64,000 nt of DNA from Kalymmatonema hyalinum WJT4-NPBG1 (GCA_019359075.1 JAHHIB010000007.1:82258-146257); one strand, 5' to 3'; shown: positions 54,726-63,318, counted from the stretch's first letter. Numbers and translations are program-made. The notes: generated by a model not told the origin, from the sequence alone.

Positions 54726-56252
54726 GTGGCTCGGAGTAGAACTCCATCGTTCATAACAGAAATACCTTTAATTGTGAACAGCAAGCAGGAAGCAGAGTTA
54801 CTCTCTCGCTTTCAAGCGGGAAGACAGCTATATAATGCCTGCTTAAATGAAGCAATGAAGCGGCTAGAGCTAGTACGCAACTCCGAGCTACATAAGGCTG
54901 CTAGAAAAATTCCTAGAACTAAAAAGAAAGAACGGACTGAAGCTTTTAAGAAAGTCCGTGAACAATACAGATACTCTGAATATGATTTGCACGCTTTCGC
55001 CAGCATAACTAGCAAGAATGCCAAGTGGATAGCTGAAAAAATAGACTCTACGGCTCAACAAAAACTTGCTACACGAGCATTTAAGGCAAGCGAAAGAGTT
55101 CTGTTAGGTATGGCGTCGGATGTGCGCTACAAAGTGCCAAGTCGCTTTCGTTCAATGGAAGGTAAATCGAACAAAACTGGTATTAGATGGAAAGACGATT
55201 GCTTGGTATGGGGCAAACTCATATTGAAACCAATTATCGATTTAGTTAACCCAGTCATTCAGCATGGGCTTGAATCCCCAGTTAAGTATGTTCGCTTGTT
55301 GTGGCGCATTTTGAATGGTAAACGTCGTTGGTATGCACAGCTTGTCAACGAAGGTTTACCTTACCAAAAACCCCAGAACTATGTTTCTAGCGGTGTTGTT
55401 GGTCTAGACCTTAATGTTTCTAATATTGCCTTTGTTGGTGATAATCATGCTGACTTGCTACCCTTTGCTGAAAATGTCCCCACTTTTCAAAAAGAGATAG
55501 CGGCACTACAAAGAAAAATGCAGCGCTCTCAACGTGCCAATAACCCAGACAACTTTGAACCAAACTTCAAGGCAAGGAAGGGACGTAAGACTGTTGTCAA
55601 GAAAGGTAAGGTCAAAAAAGGTAAGGCTCAATGGAAGAAATCTAGCAACTACCTCAAAGTAATTGCTAAGAAGCGTGAATTAGAACGCAGAAAAACTGCT
55701 TATGCCAAGACTCAGAATCGTCATGTCATTAACGAGATTCTGAGGCATGGCAAGCATATCAAAACTGAAAACATTTCAGTGAAGGGATGGCAGAAACGCT
55801 ATGGAAAAGCCATCTCTGCTAAATCTCCAGGTTTTGTACAATCAGAATTGAAGCTCAGGGCTGAGAGAGCCGGAGGTTCGTTCACAAAGTTTTCTACTTC
55901 ATCGACCGCGCTAAGTCAAACTCACTTGGACGGTAGTCGCATCAAGAAAACACTGTCCCAACGAGTTCACCGAGATGTCACTGGCATCCCAGAGCATCAC
56001 CGGGACTTATTTAGCGCTTTTTTGAGTAGGTCAATCAATCAGGACAAGTTGGTGCTGCAAGATGCTCAAGCCGAGTATTTGGGGTTGGAACCAATCCTGT
56101 TGGAGGCGCACCAACGTTATTTAACTCGCAAGCAAGTAGGCAAGTCCGAAAACAGGAAGCCTGGTTCTCCCTCAGAGCGAGTCTCCAATGAGCCACTAAT
56201 CGCTGACCAGATAGCCGAATTGGGCAAAAAGTTAGTTGAGGATGTGGCGTGA
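54726..56252 (+). CDS. TnpB/Cas12-like protein lacking the zinc-ribbon cysteines
   Basis: A 508-residue TnpB relative with a GTG start. The RuvC residues are present: Asp in GVVGLDLNVSNIAF (about 228), Glu in HIKTENISVKGW (about 347) and Asp in HHRDLFSAFLSR (about 427). Where relatives carry CxC pairs of a zinc ribbon, this protein has SQTHLDGSRIKK and QRVHRDVTG (about 400-421). The whole protein contains only two Cys, both elsewhere. A long basic insert (KARKGRKTVVKKGKVKKGK) lies between RuvC I and II. The RDLFSAFL ending recalls the TnpB group near type V-K effectors; that relation is inference. Confidence 0.82.
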   Translation: MARSRTPSFITEIPLIVNSKQEAELLSRFQAGRQLYNACLNEAMKRLELVRNSELHKAARKIPRTKKKERTEAFKKVREQYRYSEYDLHAFASITSKNAKWIAEKIDSTAQQKLATRAFKASERVLLGMASDVRYKVPSRFRSMEGKSNKTGIRWKDDCLVWGKLILKPIIDLVNPVIQHGLESPVKYVRLLWRILNGKRRWYAQLVNEGLPYQKPQNYVSSGVVGLDLNVSNIAFVGDNHADLLPFAENVPTFQKEIAALQRKMQRSQRANNPDNFEPNFKARKGRKTVVKKGKVKKGKAQWKKSSNYLKVIAKKRELERRKTAYAKTQNRHVINEILRHGKHIKTENISVKGWQKRYGKAISAKSPGFVQSELKLRAERAGGSFTKFSTSSTALSQTHLDGSRIKKTLSQRVHRDVTGIPEHHRDLFSAFLSRSINQDKLVLQDAQAEYLGLEPILLEAHQRYLTRKQVGKSENRKPGSPSERVSNEPLIADQIAELGKKLVEDVA

Positions 56253-56254
56253 AT

Positions 56255-56275
56255 CCCCGCACCTTCAGGTCGGGG
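56255..56275 (+). ncRNA. Right-end hairpin, 3' part of the putative omega RNA (element 2)
   Basis: CCCCG-c-ACCT-TC-AGGT-CGGGG two bases after the tnpB-like stop, followed by AGGGTTCAAC. Equivalent in place to the omega RNA end of other TnpB elements. Confidence 0.5.
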
Positions 56276-56280
56276 AGGGT

Positions 56281-56454
56281 TCAACAGAAGAATATTCTAT
56301 TGTAGGAGAGAGCCTATTGCAAGCAATGAAGGATGTATTGGGGCAAACAGCTACTGAAGAAGTAATGACAGCTTGGACAGAGGCTTATCAGGCATTATCT
56401 GAAGTCTTTGTGAAAAGAGAACATCAGATTTATAAAGAACAAGTGGTTATTTAG
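56281..56454 (+). pseudogene. 3' fragment of a bacterial globin gene
   Basis: The frame STEEYSIVGESLLQAMKDVL, GQTATEEVMTAWTEAYQALS, EVFVKREHQIY matches the last two helices of flavohaemoglobin-type globins (YxIVGxxLL ... AWxEAYxxLAxxF). The haem-binding N-terminal two thirds are missing, and the fragment begins immediately after the right end of TnpB element 2. The gene ends without a reductase domain, so it was probably a single-domain globin. Confidence 0.75.
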
Positions 56455-56507
56455 CTGTAATAGCTTGCAAACAAAAACACTTTGACTCAAAGGCTCAACA
56501 AGAAGCT

Positions 56508-57041
56508 TTACCCCGCTTTTTCTCTAGGTTCAGGACGGCTTTTTGAGTCATAAGGAATGACACTAATGCTCCCGTCAGCTTCCATATATGCCCTTTTCAC
56601 ATCAGCAATACACTCTACACCCTGCTGACGCAACTGACTCATCAACTCATCCTTGGTGAGCAGTTCTCGTTGCATATGGCGTTCAATAATTCGACCTTTT
56701 TTTACAAGTAGTAGTGGCGGAGGGTTCAGAAACCGTTGAAACCGTGGATATTTATAGCCTAACCAGTTAAGGGAGTAACTCCAGAAAATAACGGTTCCTA
56801 CTAAAATTGCTCCTTCAGTAATCGATGAATAACTACTTGCCATGGCATTTTGGGCGGCTTCAGCAAACAACACAACTACAAGCAAATCAGCAATTCCTAG
56901 CGTTCCTACTTGTCTGCTGGGCATAAGGCGTAGAACCGAAAACAGTGACAGGTACACAAGCGTTCCGCGCAGAATCAGCTCAACGATGGAAATGCTGGGA
57001 ACAAATAGCTCTTGCCAATTTATGTAGAACAATTTTTCCAT
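56508..57041 (-). CDS. DUF421 (YetF-like) membrane protein
   Basis: About 177 residues. Membrane segments include IVELILRGTLVYLSLFSVL, LGIADLLVVVLFAEAAQNA and ILVGTVIFWSYSLNWLGY. The soluble C-terminal domain has LLLVKKGRIIERHMQRELLT and DELMSQLRQQGV, the DUF421 pattern. Function unknown; related YetF proteins are linked to spore or envelope processes in Bacillus. I start at the ATG at 57041, after the hydrolase stop. Confidence 0.88.
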   Translation of the reverse strand: MEKLFYINWQELFVPSISIVELILRGTLVYLSLFSVLRLMPSRQVGTLGIADLLVVVLFAEAAQNAMASSYSSITEGAILVGTVIFWSYSLNWLGYKYPRFQRFLNPPPLLLVKKGRIIERHMQRELLTKDELMSQLRQQGVECIADVKRAYMEADGSISVIPYDSKSRPEPREKAG

Positions 57042-57057
57042 GAGCGCTTTTTTCTCC

Positions 57058-57840
57058 CTATTTCCTGCCTGCAATTTCATCAATAAAATCAAAGACAAAA
57101 TTTGTGAATTTATCTACCAAGAAAATGCTCCATTCATGATAAGCACCTGGCACTATTATTAATTGAGAGCCTTTAATAAGTTGTGAAAATTCTTGTGCAG
57201 CGCTTATCGGAGTTGTGAAGTCATTTGCGCCCCACATAAGCAGACAGGGAGATTCTATTTTTGGTAAAATTGGTTTTAAGTCTTTCTTTAATGACATCAA
57301 TAGAATCTGAATAGTATTATAAGTTCTGAATAAAAAATTGTAAGAATATGCTTGAAAAATCTGAAGAATTTGCGGAAACTTTATTTGCGGTGCTTGTGCC
57401 GTCATTTCTATTGGTCTATGCAAAAATACCAGTGGTAAAGGCTTTACGGGTATTCCTGTACTGTCCACTAATATGAGGCTTTCTACAAAATCCGGCATTA
57501 AGGCTGCTATATTAGCAGCGATTCCTCCTCCTAATGAATGTCCAATGAAATGCGCTTTTTTAATGTTAAGGCGCTGCATAAAAGCAATTATACATTTAGC
57601 ATAGTCGTTGTAATCCCAATTTAATTTAGAGCCGCTTGATTTGTTAAAGCCGGGTAATTCCGGCGCTATAACTTGATAACGTTTGCATAAAACATTCAAC
57701 ACTTCTTGGTAGGGCTGAATGCCTACACCCCATCCATGTAGAAACAATATCGGTTCAGAATTTGATGCTTTTCCACCTTCTAAATAGAAAATTTTTTGTT
57801 CATTTACATAAACTTGTTTTTTTGTAAATTGATAGTTCAT
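57058..57840 (-). CDS. Alpha/beta hydrolase
   Basis: A 260-residue hydrolase. It has the oxyanion region ILFLHGWGVGIQPYQEVL, PELPGFNKSSGS, the nucleophile elbow FIGHSLGGGIAAN, a lid domain (about 140-190), the Asp in LLMWGANDFTTP and the His in VPGAYHEWSIF. Substrate not evident. The DUF421 gene starts 16 bp downstream, and the two may be co-transcribed. Confidence 0.88.
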   Translation of the reverse strand: MNYQFTKKQVYVNEQKIFYLEGGKASNSEPILFLHGWGVGIQPYQEVLNVLCKRYQVIAPELPGFNKSSGSKLNWDYNDYAKCIIAFMQRLNIKKAHFIGHSLGGGIAANIAALMPDFVESLILVDSTGIPVKPLPLVFLHRPIEMTAQAPQIKFPQILQIFQAYSYNFLFRTYNTIQILLMSLKKDLKPILPKIESPCLLMWGANDFTTPISAAQEFSQLIKGSQLIIVPGAYHEWSIFLVDKFTNFVFDFIDEIAGRK

Positions 57841-58057
57841 GACATTTTGGATGGTGAAAACCTTGCAACTAAGCAGCTTTAGAAACTTCCTTTAGTTAAA
57901 GTAATGCTTATCTTGCAGTTGTTACAAAACTCTACAGACGGATTTATCTACATTGCTTAAGTCGTAAATTGAGTACAGACAGCAGCGAACGCGCACCTGG
58001 CCGTCTTTACAAAAGTGGAAATGCGCGTTGCTGAAATGAGTACAGCCACAAGGCAGT

Positions 58058-58972
58058 TTATAAGCTCCAAGACCGGGCTTGGTCGCTAAAATCACCCTCT
58101 ATTTTGTCGTAACCTGGGATTGGATCAAAGAGATTGTCAGGTGCGTTTTCTGACTTCGGCTCATTCGTCCGCTGTCCATTAAATGCTGTAGCCCGCATAT
58201 AAGCGTCTACCAGACCCGGTGAAATACGTTGAGCTAAAAGAATCGCCTTGCCAGCATCGCCAACAACCACATCGCGTTTTGGATTCTCCGCAGCTTCAAC
58301 AATCGCTTTAGCAACAAGACTAGGCTGGTAAAGTGGCGGTACTCCCACCGGCTTAACACCCAACTTAGTACGAGCTTTGTTGAACAGGGGTGTATTGATT
58401 GAGGCAGGCATGACATTTGTGACGCTAATCGACAGCTTCTCATGCATCAGCTCAACTCGGAGAGCTTCTAAAAAGCCATCAATACCGTGCTTAGCCGCTG
58501 CATAGGCGCTTTGCAACGGCAGACTGCGCCTCGCCTCAATTGAAGAAACATGAATCAAGGCTCCGCGTCCTTCACGCTTAAGATGGGGTAGTGCCGCCAT
58601 CGCACCGTGTACCTGCCCCATCAAGTTAACATCAACGATGCGTTTAAATTCTTCCGGCGTTGTCACCTCAAAGGCGGCGTAGAGTTCTACAGCAGCGTTG
58701 TGTACCCAGGTATCGAGTCGTCCGTATACCTCAACGGCTTTGTCGGCGATCGCCTTCACTTGATCAAACACCGTCACATCAGCAACGACAGCAGTTGCTT
58801 CGCCACCCAAACCCCGGATCTCCTCTACTAAAGACTCTAATCCAGGCTGGCTGCGAGCGACGACAACCACCTTTGCCCCTCGACTGGCAAACTGGAGAGC
58901 TGCATTACGCCCAATTCCACTCGAAGCCCCAACTAACGCAACAACCTGCTGATTTATCGGCTTCAGTTGCAT
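58058..58972 (-). CDS. SDR family oxidoreductase, extended C-terminus
   Basis: A 304-residue SDR. It has ALVGASSGIGRNAALQFA (NADP loop, with R in VVVARSQPG), VHNAAVEL, catalytic Ser in IHVSSIEARRS and YAAAKHGIDGF. The C-terminal extension of about 50 residues (AFNGQRTNEPKSENAPDNLF) is common in SDRs of this cyanobacterial group. Substrate unknown. Confidence 0.9.
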   Translation of the reverse strand: MQLKPINQQVVALVGASSGIGRNAALQFASRGAKVVVVARSQPGLESLVEEIRGLGGEATAVVADVTVFDQVKAIADKAVEVYGRLDTWVHNAAVELYAAFEVTTPEEFKRIVDVNLMGQVHGAMAALPHLKREGRGALIHVSSIEARRSLPLQSAYAAAKHGIDGFLEALRVELMHEKLSISVTNVMPASINTPLFNKARTKLGVKPVGVPPLYQPSLVAKAIVEAAENPKRDVVVGDAGKAILLAQRISPGLVDAYMRATAFNGQRTNEPKSENAPDNLFDPIPGYDKIEGDFSDQARSWSL

Positions 58973-59129
58973 TGCTTTTACTCCTTCAAAATAACTCTTC
59001 TACCAATCAGATAAGTTAAGAGCCACAGCTTCATCAGTCGCAGGGTTTATCACGAGTTCAGCTTTCCGTCTGAAGTTTCACCAAAACAGTTGTATGAAAC
59101 TTTTCAATTCAAATAATGTACCTATTGAT

Positions 59130-59157
59130 GTAGAGACGTACCACGCTACGTCTCTAC
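59130..59157. repeat. 28-bp GTAGAGACG palindrome
   Basis: GTAGAGACGTA and TACGTCTCTAC around CCACGC. Second member of the family also found at 21306-21333. Confidence 0.75.
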
Positions 59158-59289
59158 AACGAGGTGTGCCTTGCAAGGCTTAAAAGTTTTTCCTTTGGTT
59201 TTGAATACACCGCAGACTTGCAACATTTGTCCAGATGCAAATAAAGTATCTGAGAATAACGGATCATCACACTGGGATGGAGTAAGCAG

Positions 59290-60405
59290 GTGAAACCAGA
59301 TTTAGAAATGAGTGAACTATCAAGCGCTTTTGTTGCAAAAGGCATGGCTCATCCTCAAGTTATCGTTATTGGCGAGGCGATCTTAGATTGTTATTTGCAA
59401 GGGGAAAGCCTCAGCAGCCTTGAATCACCTGTACCAATTGTAAAGGTAAATGACCGCAAACAAATTCCGGGTGGTGCAGCGGATACTGCTTTCTATCTCA
59501 AAAGTCTTGGCACTCAGGTTATATTCCTCTCGGTTATTGGTGAAGACTGGGAGGGTAACTTACTGCGGCAAACCCTAGAAGAAAGCGGAATAACAACAAG
59601 CTATTTGCTGACTCATACAGCTAGGCAAACACTCACCAGGCAAAGGATCATGCTAGGGTCAGAATTATTGATGAAAATTGATTCTGGCAGCACTGATGCG
59701 ATCGATTCCTGCACAGAACAAGCTCTAATTAATCAACTTAAGAACTGTTTTCCACAGTGCCATGCTGTTATTGTCTGCGATTATGGTTATGGAATCGTGA
59801 CACAAAATGTAAAGTACATTTTAGCACAACTTCAGTACAGCTTTCCCCATGTTCTTATTATTGATCAAAACAAGACAACGGAAGTAGCACAAGAAATTTC
59901 TCCCTCATCCCCCTCATCCCCCATTTCCAACAAACACATCCCCAACTCCAACCAACTCCTCACCCTTGTCAACTCTTATCGCATCGCAAGACGTAAAATT
60001 GTTTTCACCAATGGCTGTTTTGATATACTCCACGCAGGACACGTTTCTTATCTCCAACGCGCCAAAGCATTAGGGGACATTCTGATTATTGGTGTTAACT
60101 CCGACAATAGTATTCGCCGTCTCAAAGGATCAACTCGCCCGATAAACCCTTTGGAAGATCGCATTCAAGTTCTCGCCGCACTCGGTTGTGTTGATCATCT
60201 CATTGCTTTTGAAGAAGATAGCCCTAGTCATCTCATTCGCCAGCTGCGCCCCGATATCTACGTCAAAGGCGGCGACTACACGAAAGAAACATTGCCAGAA
60301 ACACCTGTGGTAGAAGAATACGGCGGAGTCATTGAATTTTTGCCGTTTGTTGAAAATCGTTCAACAACTAAGATCATTGAGCGGATTTCGCAAGGTAAAA
60401 ATTAA
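59290..60405 (+). CDS. HldE-like protein: truncated sugar-kinase domain plus ADP-heptose-type adenylyltransferase
   Basis: 371 residues against about 477 for HldE. The N-terminal PfkB part (VIVIGEAILDCYLQGE, IPGGAADTAFYLKSLG, VIGEDWEGNLLRQTL) stops near residue 195. A low-complexity linker SPSSPSSPISNKHIPNSNQ replaces the C-terminal kinase region, so the GAGD catalytic motif is gone. The C-terminal adenylyltransferase is complete (FTNGCFDILHAGHVSYLQ, NSDNSIRRLKGSTRP, YVKGGDYTKETLPE). It is likely to act as D-glycero-manno-heptose-1-phosphate adenylyltransferase only. The start may instead be the ATG at codon 7. Confidence 0.85.
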   Translation: MKPDLEMSELSSAFVAKGMAHPQVIVIGEAILDCYLQGESLSSLESPVPIVKVNDRKQIPGGAADTAFYLKSLGTQVIFLSVIGEDWEGNLLRQTLEESGITTSYLLTHTARQTLTRQRIMLGSELLMKIDSGSTDAIDSCTEQALINQLKNCFPQCHAVIVCDYGYGIVTQNVKYILAQLQYSFPHVLIIDQNKTTEVAQEISPSSPSSPISNKHIPNSNQLLTLVNSYRIARRKIVFTNGCFDILHAGHVSYLQRAKALGDILIIGVNSDNSIRRLKGSTRPINPLEDRIQVLAALGCVDHLIAFEEDSPSHLIRQLRPDIYVKGGDYTKETLPETPVVEEYGGVIEFLPFVENRSTTKIIERISQGKN

Positions 60406-60793
60406 GTAGGGCGAGGGCGATCGCATGATTGCGCTGCGCTTCGCGCGATCGCTTGCGTTCATGCCATGCTGAGCGTAACGGTAGTGAAGCATCTCGCGAG
60501 ATTCTTCCCTCCGGTCAGAATGACATGTTTGAACGCAACTTGGTATCAGGCTTGGTACTGAGTGTCATATTTTTATCAATTTTTCTTGGTGCAAGATGTG
60601 AGTTAGGGCATAACAATATTCAAAATACAGTTTAGTACACCAAACTGAATCCCAAAAGGTTTGAGAAATTTCAATATTATTAGTTAGTCCAACATATTGG
60701 ACTAACTTATTTACCAAACGAACGCACAGTGGTGACTACAGCCAAGTTTCAGCCATAATACAAATATTCGGTTTTTAGTATAGGTTATAACCA
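60406..60793. other. Intergenic region with HIP1-rich and hairpin repeats
   Basis: No gene is seen. It contains overlapping GCGATCGC palindromes (60415-60450), a repeat of the TGCTGAGCGTAACG...CAGAATGACA type, and a perfect 11-bp hairpin AGTTAGTCCAA/TTGGACTAACT (60682-60707) about 90 bp before the next gene. Confidence 0.55.
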
Positions 60794-61591
60794 ATGGCTA
60801 AGTGTTGGATTTGTGGGTTGCCTGCAAATAGCGCAGAACATAGAACTAAAAAAAGTGATTTAGTTACTCTATACGGTCCTGGCCCCTATAAAGGGAATAA
60901 TGCCCTACTTCTTATAAAATCAGGAGAGAAGATTCCTATTCAAGGACCTAATTCCAAATATGTAAAGTATGATAAGATTCTTTGCTATAAATGTAACAAT
61001 CAATTTACTCAGCCTTTTGACAAAGCGTATGAGAATTTTATAAGTTACATACGTGACAATAAAAGTTTGATTTTAAATAAGAGATTTATAGATTTCCAAG
61101 ACGTATATGGTGACGAATTTGAAGTTTGTCAGCGTAATTTATTTAAATATTTTGTGAAAAGCTTTTGTTGCAGATTGATTGATGCAAATTATCCTGTTCC
61201 AAAAGACCTCAAGGTTCTTTTATTTAGAAAGTCATTTTTAACTCGTTTAAGAATAAACTTTTCAATCAATGATGACCCACCCGTACTACGAGACCTCGTT
61301 GTAGGGAAAGGTAATTTATGGGCAAGACCGCAAAAAAATCCACCTCCAGACTCCAGGTGGAGCAAAGCTTTTGAGTGGATAAAAGCTATAACAAGACCGC
61401 CAATATATGAGTGGAGCGAATTTTTTGAGTGGATAACTGTTTGGTACTGGTATAATACGGTACCAGATGGCAGGTTGGGATCAGTTTGGATTGCTAATTC
61501 ACAGTTTATTTACTTTGGTAGTCATACCGTACTTTCTATAGAAGAACGTGAAAAATTAATAGAAAAATCCAACATTGACGTTTCTGAATGA
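60794..61591 (+). CDS. HNH-like zinc-finger protein of unknown function
   Basis: A 265-residue protein. The N-terminal region has CWICGLPANSAEHRTKKSD and, after a spacer, LCYKCNNQFTQPFDKAYENF, the CxxC...EH...CxxCN pattern of HNH-type nucleases that bind zinc. The rest is not recognised. It contains an internal near-repeat (SKAFEWIKAITRPP and EWSEFFEWITVWYW). The gene is flanked by low-GC, repeat-rich DNA and by transposon debris. A nuclease role, for example in defence, is possible but unproven. Confidence 0.6.
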   Translation: MAKCWICGLPANSAEHRTKKSDLVTLYGPGPYKGNNALLLIKSGEKIPIQGPNSKYVKYDKILCYKCNNQFTQPFDKAYENFISYIRDNKSLILNKRFIDFQDVYGDEFEVCQRNLFKYFVKSFCCRLIDANYPVPKDLKVLLFRKSFLTRLRINFSINDDPPVLRDLVVGKGNLWARPQKNPPPDSRWSKAFEWIKAITRPPIYEWSEFFEWITVWYWYNTVPDGRLGSVWIANSQFIYFGSHTVLSIEEREKLIEKSNIDVSE

Positions 61592-61616
61592 GCATTTAAA
61601 TATTTGCAATCAAACA

Positions 61617-61647
61617 ACAAAAGCCCCTAATTAAAAAGGGCTTTTGT
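61617..61647 (+). terminator. Terminator after the HNH-like gene
   Basis: ACAAAAGCCC, loop, GGGCTTTTGT: a 10-bp stem 25 bp after the stop, with T-rich 3' arm. Confidence 0.75.
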
Positions 61648-61766
61648 TATGAAAATTAAACTGCTTAATTCCAAAACGTGTACTGCGATATGCATACAGT
61701 CTTTAACAATGTATACATGAAAACCTAACTTGCACAAAATACGTGTAAAGAACACCGCTTTTCTGT

Positions 61767-61925
61767 TCACGAGAAACAAATGGTTTTCATGGACAGGCAT
61801 CCCTGAATGACAGCATTTTTCTTTAAGATTTTTGTAGCCAAGCTTTTTATGAGGGGGTAGTCTTCTCTTAAAGCTAGGTTGTTCGCCACACGCGGGAAAT
61901 GTAGTAATTGTCGTGCGATCGCCTG
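61767..61925 (-). pseudogene. Downstream half of the interrupted STAND-type ATPase gene
   Basis: Reading leftward from 61925 gives QAIARQLLHFPRVANNLALR, then EDYPLIKSLATKI, and a stop at 61767-61769. When the TnpB element is removed this follows ...REENFY in frame. The sequence ends far short of a normal ATPase domain, so the gene is also decayed here. Confidence 0.65.
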
Positions 61926-61935
61926 GTGACATCCT

Positions 61936-61965
61936 CCTACGCTGAATCATAGATTACAGCGTAGG
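61936..61965 (-). ncRNA. Right-end hairpin, 3' part of the putative omega RNA (element 3)
   Basis: CCTACGCTG and CAGCGTAGG with a 12-nt loop, between the tnpB stop and the element end at 61926. The guide would be the host sequence leftward from 61925. Confidence 0.5.
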
Positions 61966-61978
61966 CGTATCCATTGAA

Positions 61979-63238
61979 TCACTTCTTCGGTTTCCTGGTT
62001 GTTCTCTTGCGAGATTTCGCCACTTGCCTAGACTGACTTTCATCAGTCCCCGGTAGATCGGCTGCACAGGCGCTTTCGATTCCCGTCTGCCCAACGGTAC
62101 TAATGAGTTTAATTCCTCTGTTTCTAATATTTTGACCTGCTGCTACGTCCCTATCAGTTTTGTATCCACAATGAGGACAATCGTGAACTCTCACACTCAG
62201 GTCTTTTTTGACTTCACCACTACATTCGGGACACTCCTGAGAAGTCCCCCTCGCATCAACTTCAGCGAAGAACTTTCCACGCTTCCAACACACATACTTA
62301 ACAATGCCCCTGAATTGTCCAAACGCAGCATCAAGCATATGTTTCCCAAACATCCCTTTAGCACTGGTTCGATAATCCAAGTCTTCCATGAAGACCATAT
62401 CACCAGCATCACAAAGGGCGTGGGCTTGTTTGTAATGAAAGTCCTTCCTCGTGTTGTCGATTTGGTGGTGAAGCCTAGCAACCTTAATCTGTTGTTTCTC
62501 GTAGTTTTTCGACCGCTTCTTTTTCCTAGAGAGTCTGCGTTGCAGCAATTTCAGCTTGCCTTGCAATTCTTTAAAAAACTTCGGTGGTCTTACGAGAACA
62601 CCATCACTGGTTGCCAGGAATTTCTCCAAGCCTACGTCAACCCCTATTGGGTGACCATGAGGAATTGGGTCGGGAACGCTGACATCGCATTGCAGCGAGA
62701 TAGAGGCATACCATCTATCAGCTTTCCTCAAGATTCGCACCTGTTTGACCACAAATCCTGTAGGAATGGGTCGGTACAAGTTGATAGGGATGGCTCCAAT
62801 CTTGGGCAGCTTAATATGCAAGTTCGTTACTGGGTTTTCCTTGAACTGAGGAAACAGCAACGACTTGAACTGCCCATATTTCTTGAAACGAGGATTGCCA
62901 AATCCTCTCTCTTGAAAGTATTTCCACGCTATATGCAACTGCTTAATAGTCTGCTGGAGAACCTGAGAAGGAACTTCACCCAATCTGGGAAACTCCTTCT
63001 TAGCTTTGGGTAGGTTGTTAAGCTGTTGAATTTCGTTGGGAAACTTCAGATCAGGAGGGAGGATGTACTCTTTTTCAAGAGAGCATCTATCTACCAAACA
63101 CTTACGACTATCGCACCAATCTTTTATCTCTCGAAGCGCATAGTTGTAAGCGCCACGACAGATGTCCATCCACTCAATGAGTATCTGTTCTTGAGCGGTA
63201 TCGGGATAGATACGATAGCGGTAATTAAGCGTCAGCAT
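61979..63238 (-). CDS. tnpB: TnpB RNA-guided nuclease, intact
   Basis: A 419-residue classical TnpB: YRYRIYPDTAQEQILIEWM at the N-terminus. RuvC Asp is in IGVDVGLEKFLA (about 202), Glu in MVFMEDLDYRT (about 285) and Asp in KTDRDVAAGQNI (about 363). The zinc ribbon is CPECSGEVKKD ... CPHCG. The tail is basic (KSRKRTTRKPKK). It fills the element nearly completely. Unlike the other two tnpB genes here it has no divergent RHH neighbour. Confidence 0.95.
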   Translation of the reverse strand: MLTLNYRYRIYPDTAQEQILIEWMDICRGAYNYALREIKDWCDSRKCLVDRCSLEKEYILPPDLKFPNEIQQLNNLPKAKKEFPRLGEVPSQVLQQTIKQLHIAWKYFQERGFGNPRFKKYGQFKSLLFPQFKENPVTNLHIKLPKIGAIPINLYRPIPTGFVVKQVRILRKADRWYASISLQCDVSVPDPIPHGHPIGVDVGLEKFLATSDGVLVRPPKFFKELQGKLKLLQRRLSRKKKRSKNYEKQQIKVARLHHQIDNTRKDFHYKQAHALCDAGDMVFMEDLDYRTSAKGMFGKHMLDAAFGQFRGIVKYVCWKRGKFFAEVDARGTSQECPECSGEVKKDLSVRVHDCPHCGYKTDRDVAAGQNIRNRGIKLISTVGQTGIESACAADLPGTDESQSRQVAKSRKRTTRKPKK

Positions 63239-63318
63239 TCCAGTATTATACTGGGTTTACTAACTACCAAGCAACCTTTAATTGTTAATTTAAGGGGCAT
63301 CGAACCCCTTAAATTAAC

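Larger units (their letters stand above)
54398..56290 (+). mobile_element. IS200/IS605-like TnpB element 2 (tnpA absent), approximate limits
   Basis: The unit comprises a left hairpin (54404-54442, perfect 13-bp arms GTTTGATTGTCAA and TTGACAATCAAAC inside CTCCGA/TCGGAG), a divergent RHH gene, a tnpB-like gene and a right-end hairpin CCCCGcACCT/AGGTCGGGG (56255-56275). The right side runs directly into the middle of a globin gene. The left limit is set only by the hairpin. Confidence 0.65.

Noticed and set aside
61627..61950. 107-codon minus-strand frame after the HNH-like gene
   Set aside because: It crosses the element end and the terminator hairpin; the frame that continues the ATPase is a different one and explains part of the sequence better.
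62132..63013. 293-codon plus-strand frame opposite tnpB 3
   Set aside because: It is a mirror of an unambiguous TnpB with full catalytic motifs on the other strand; the translation has no family features.
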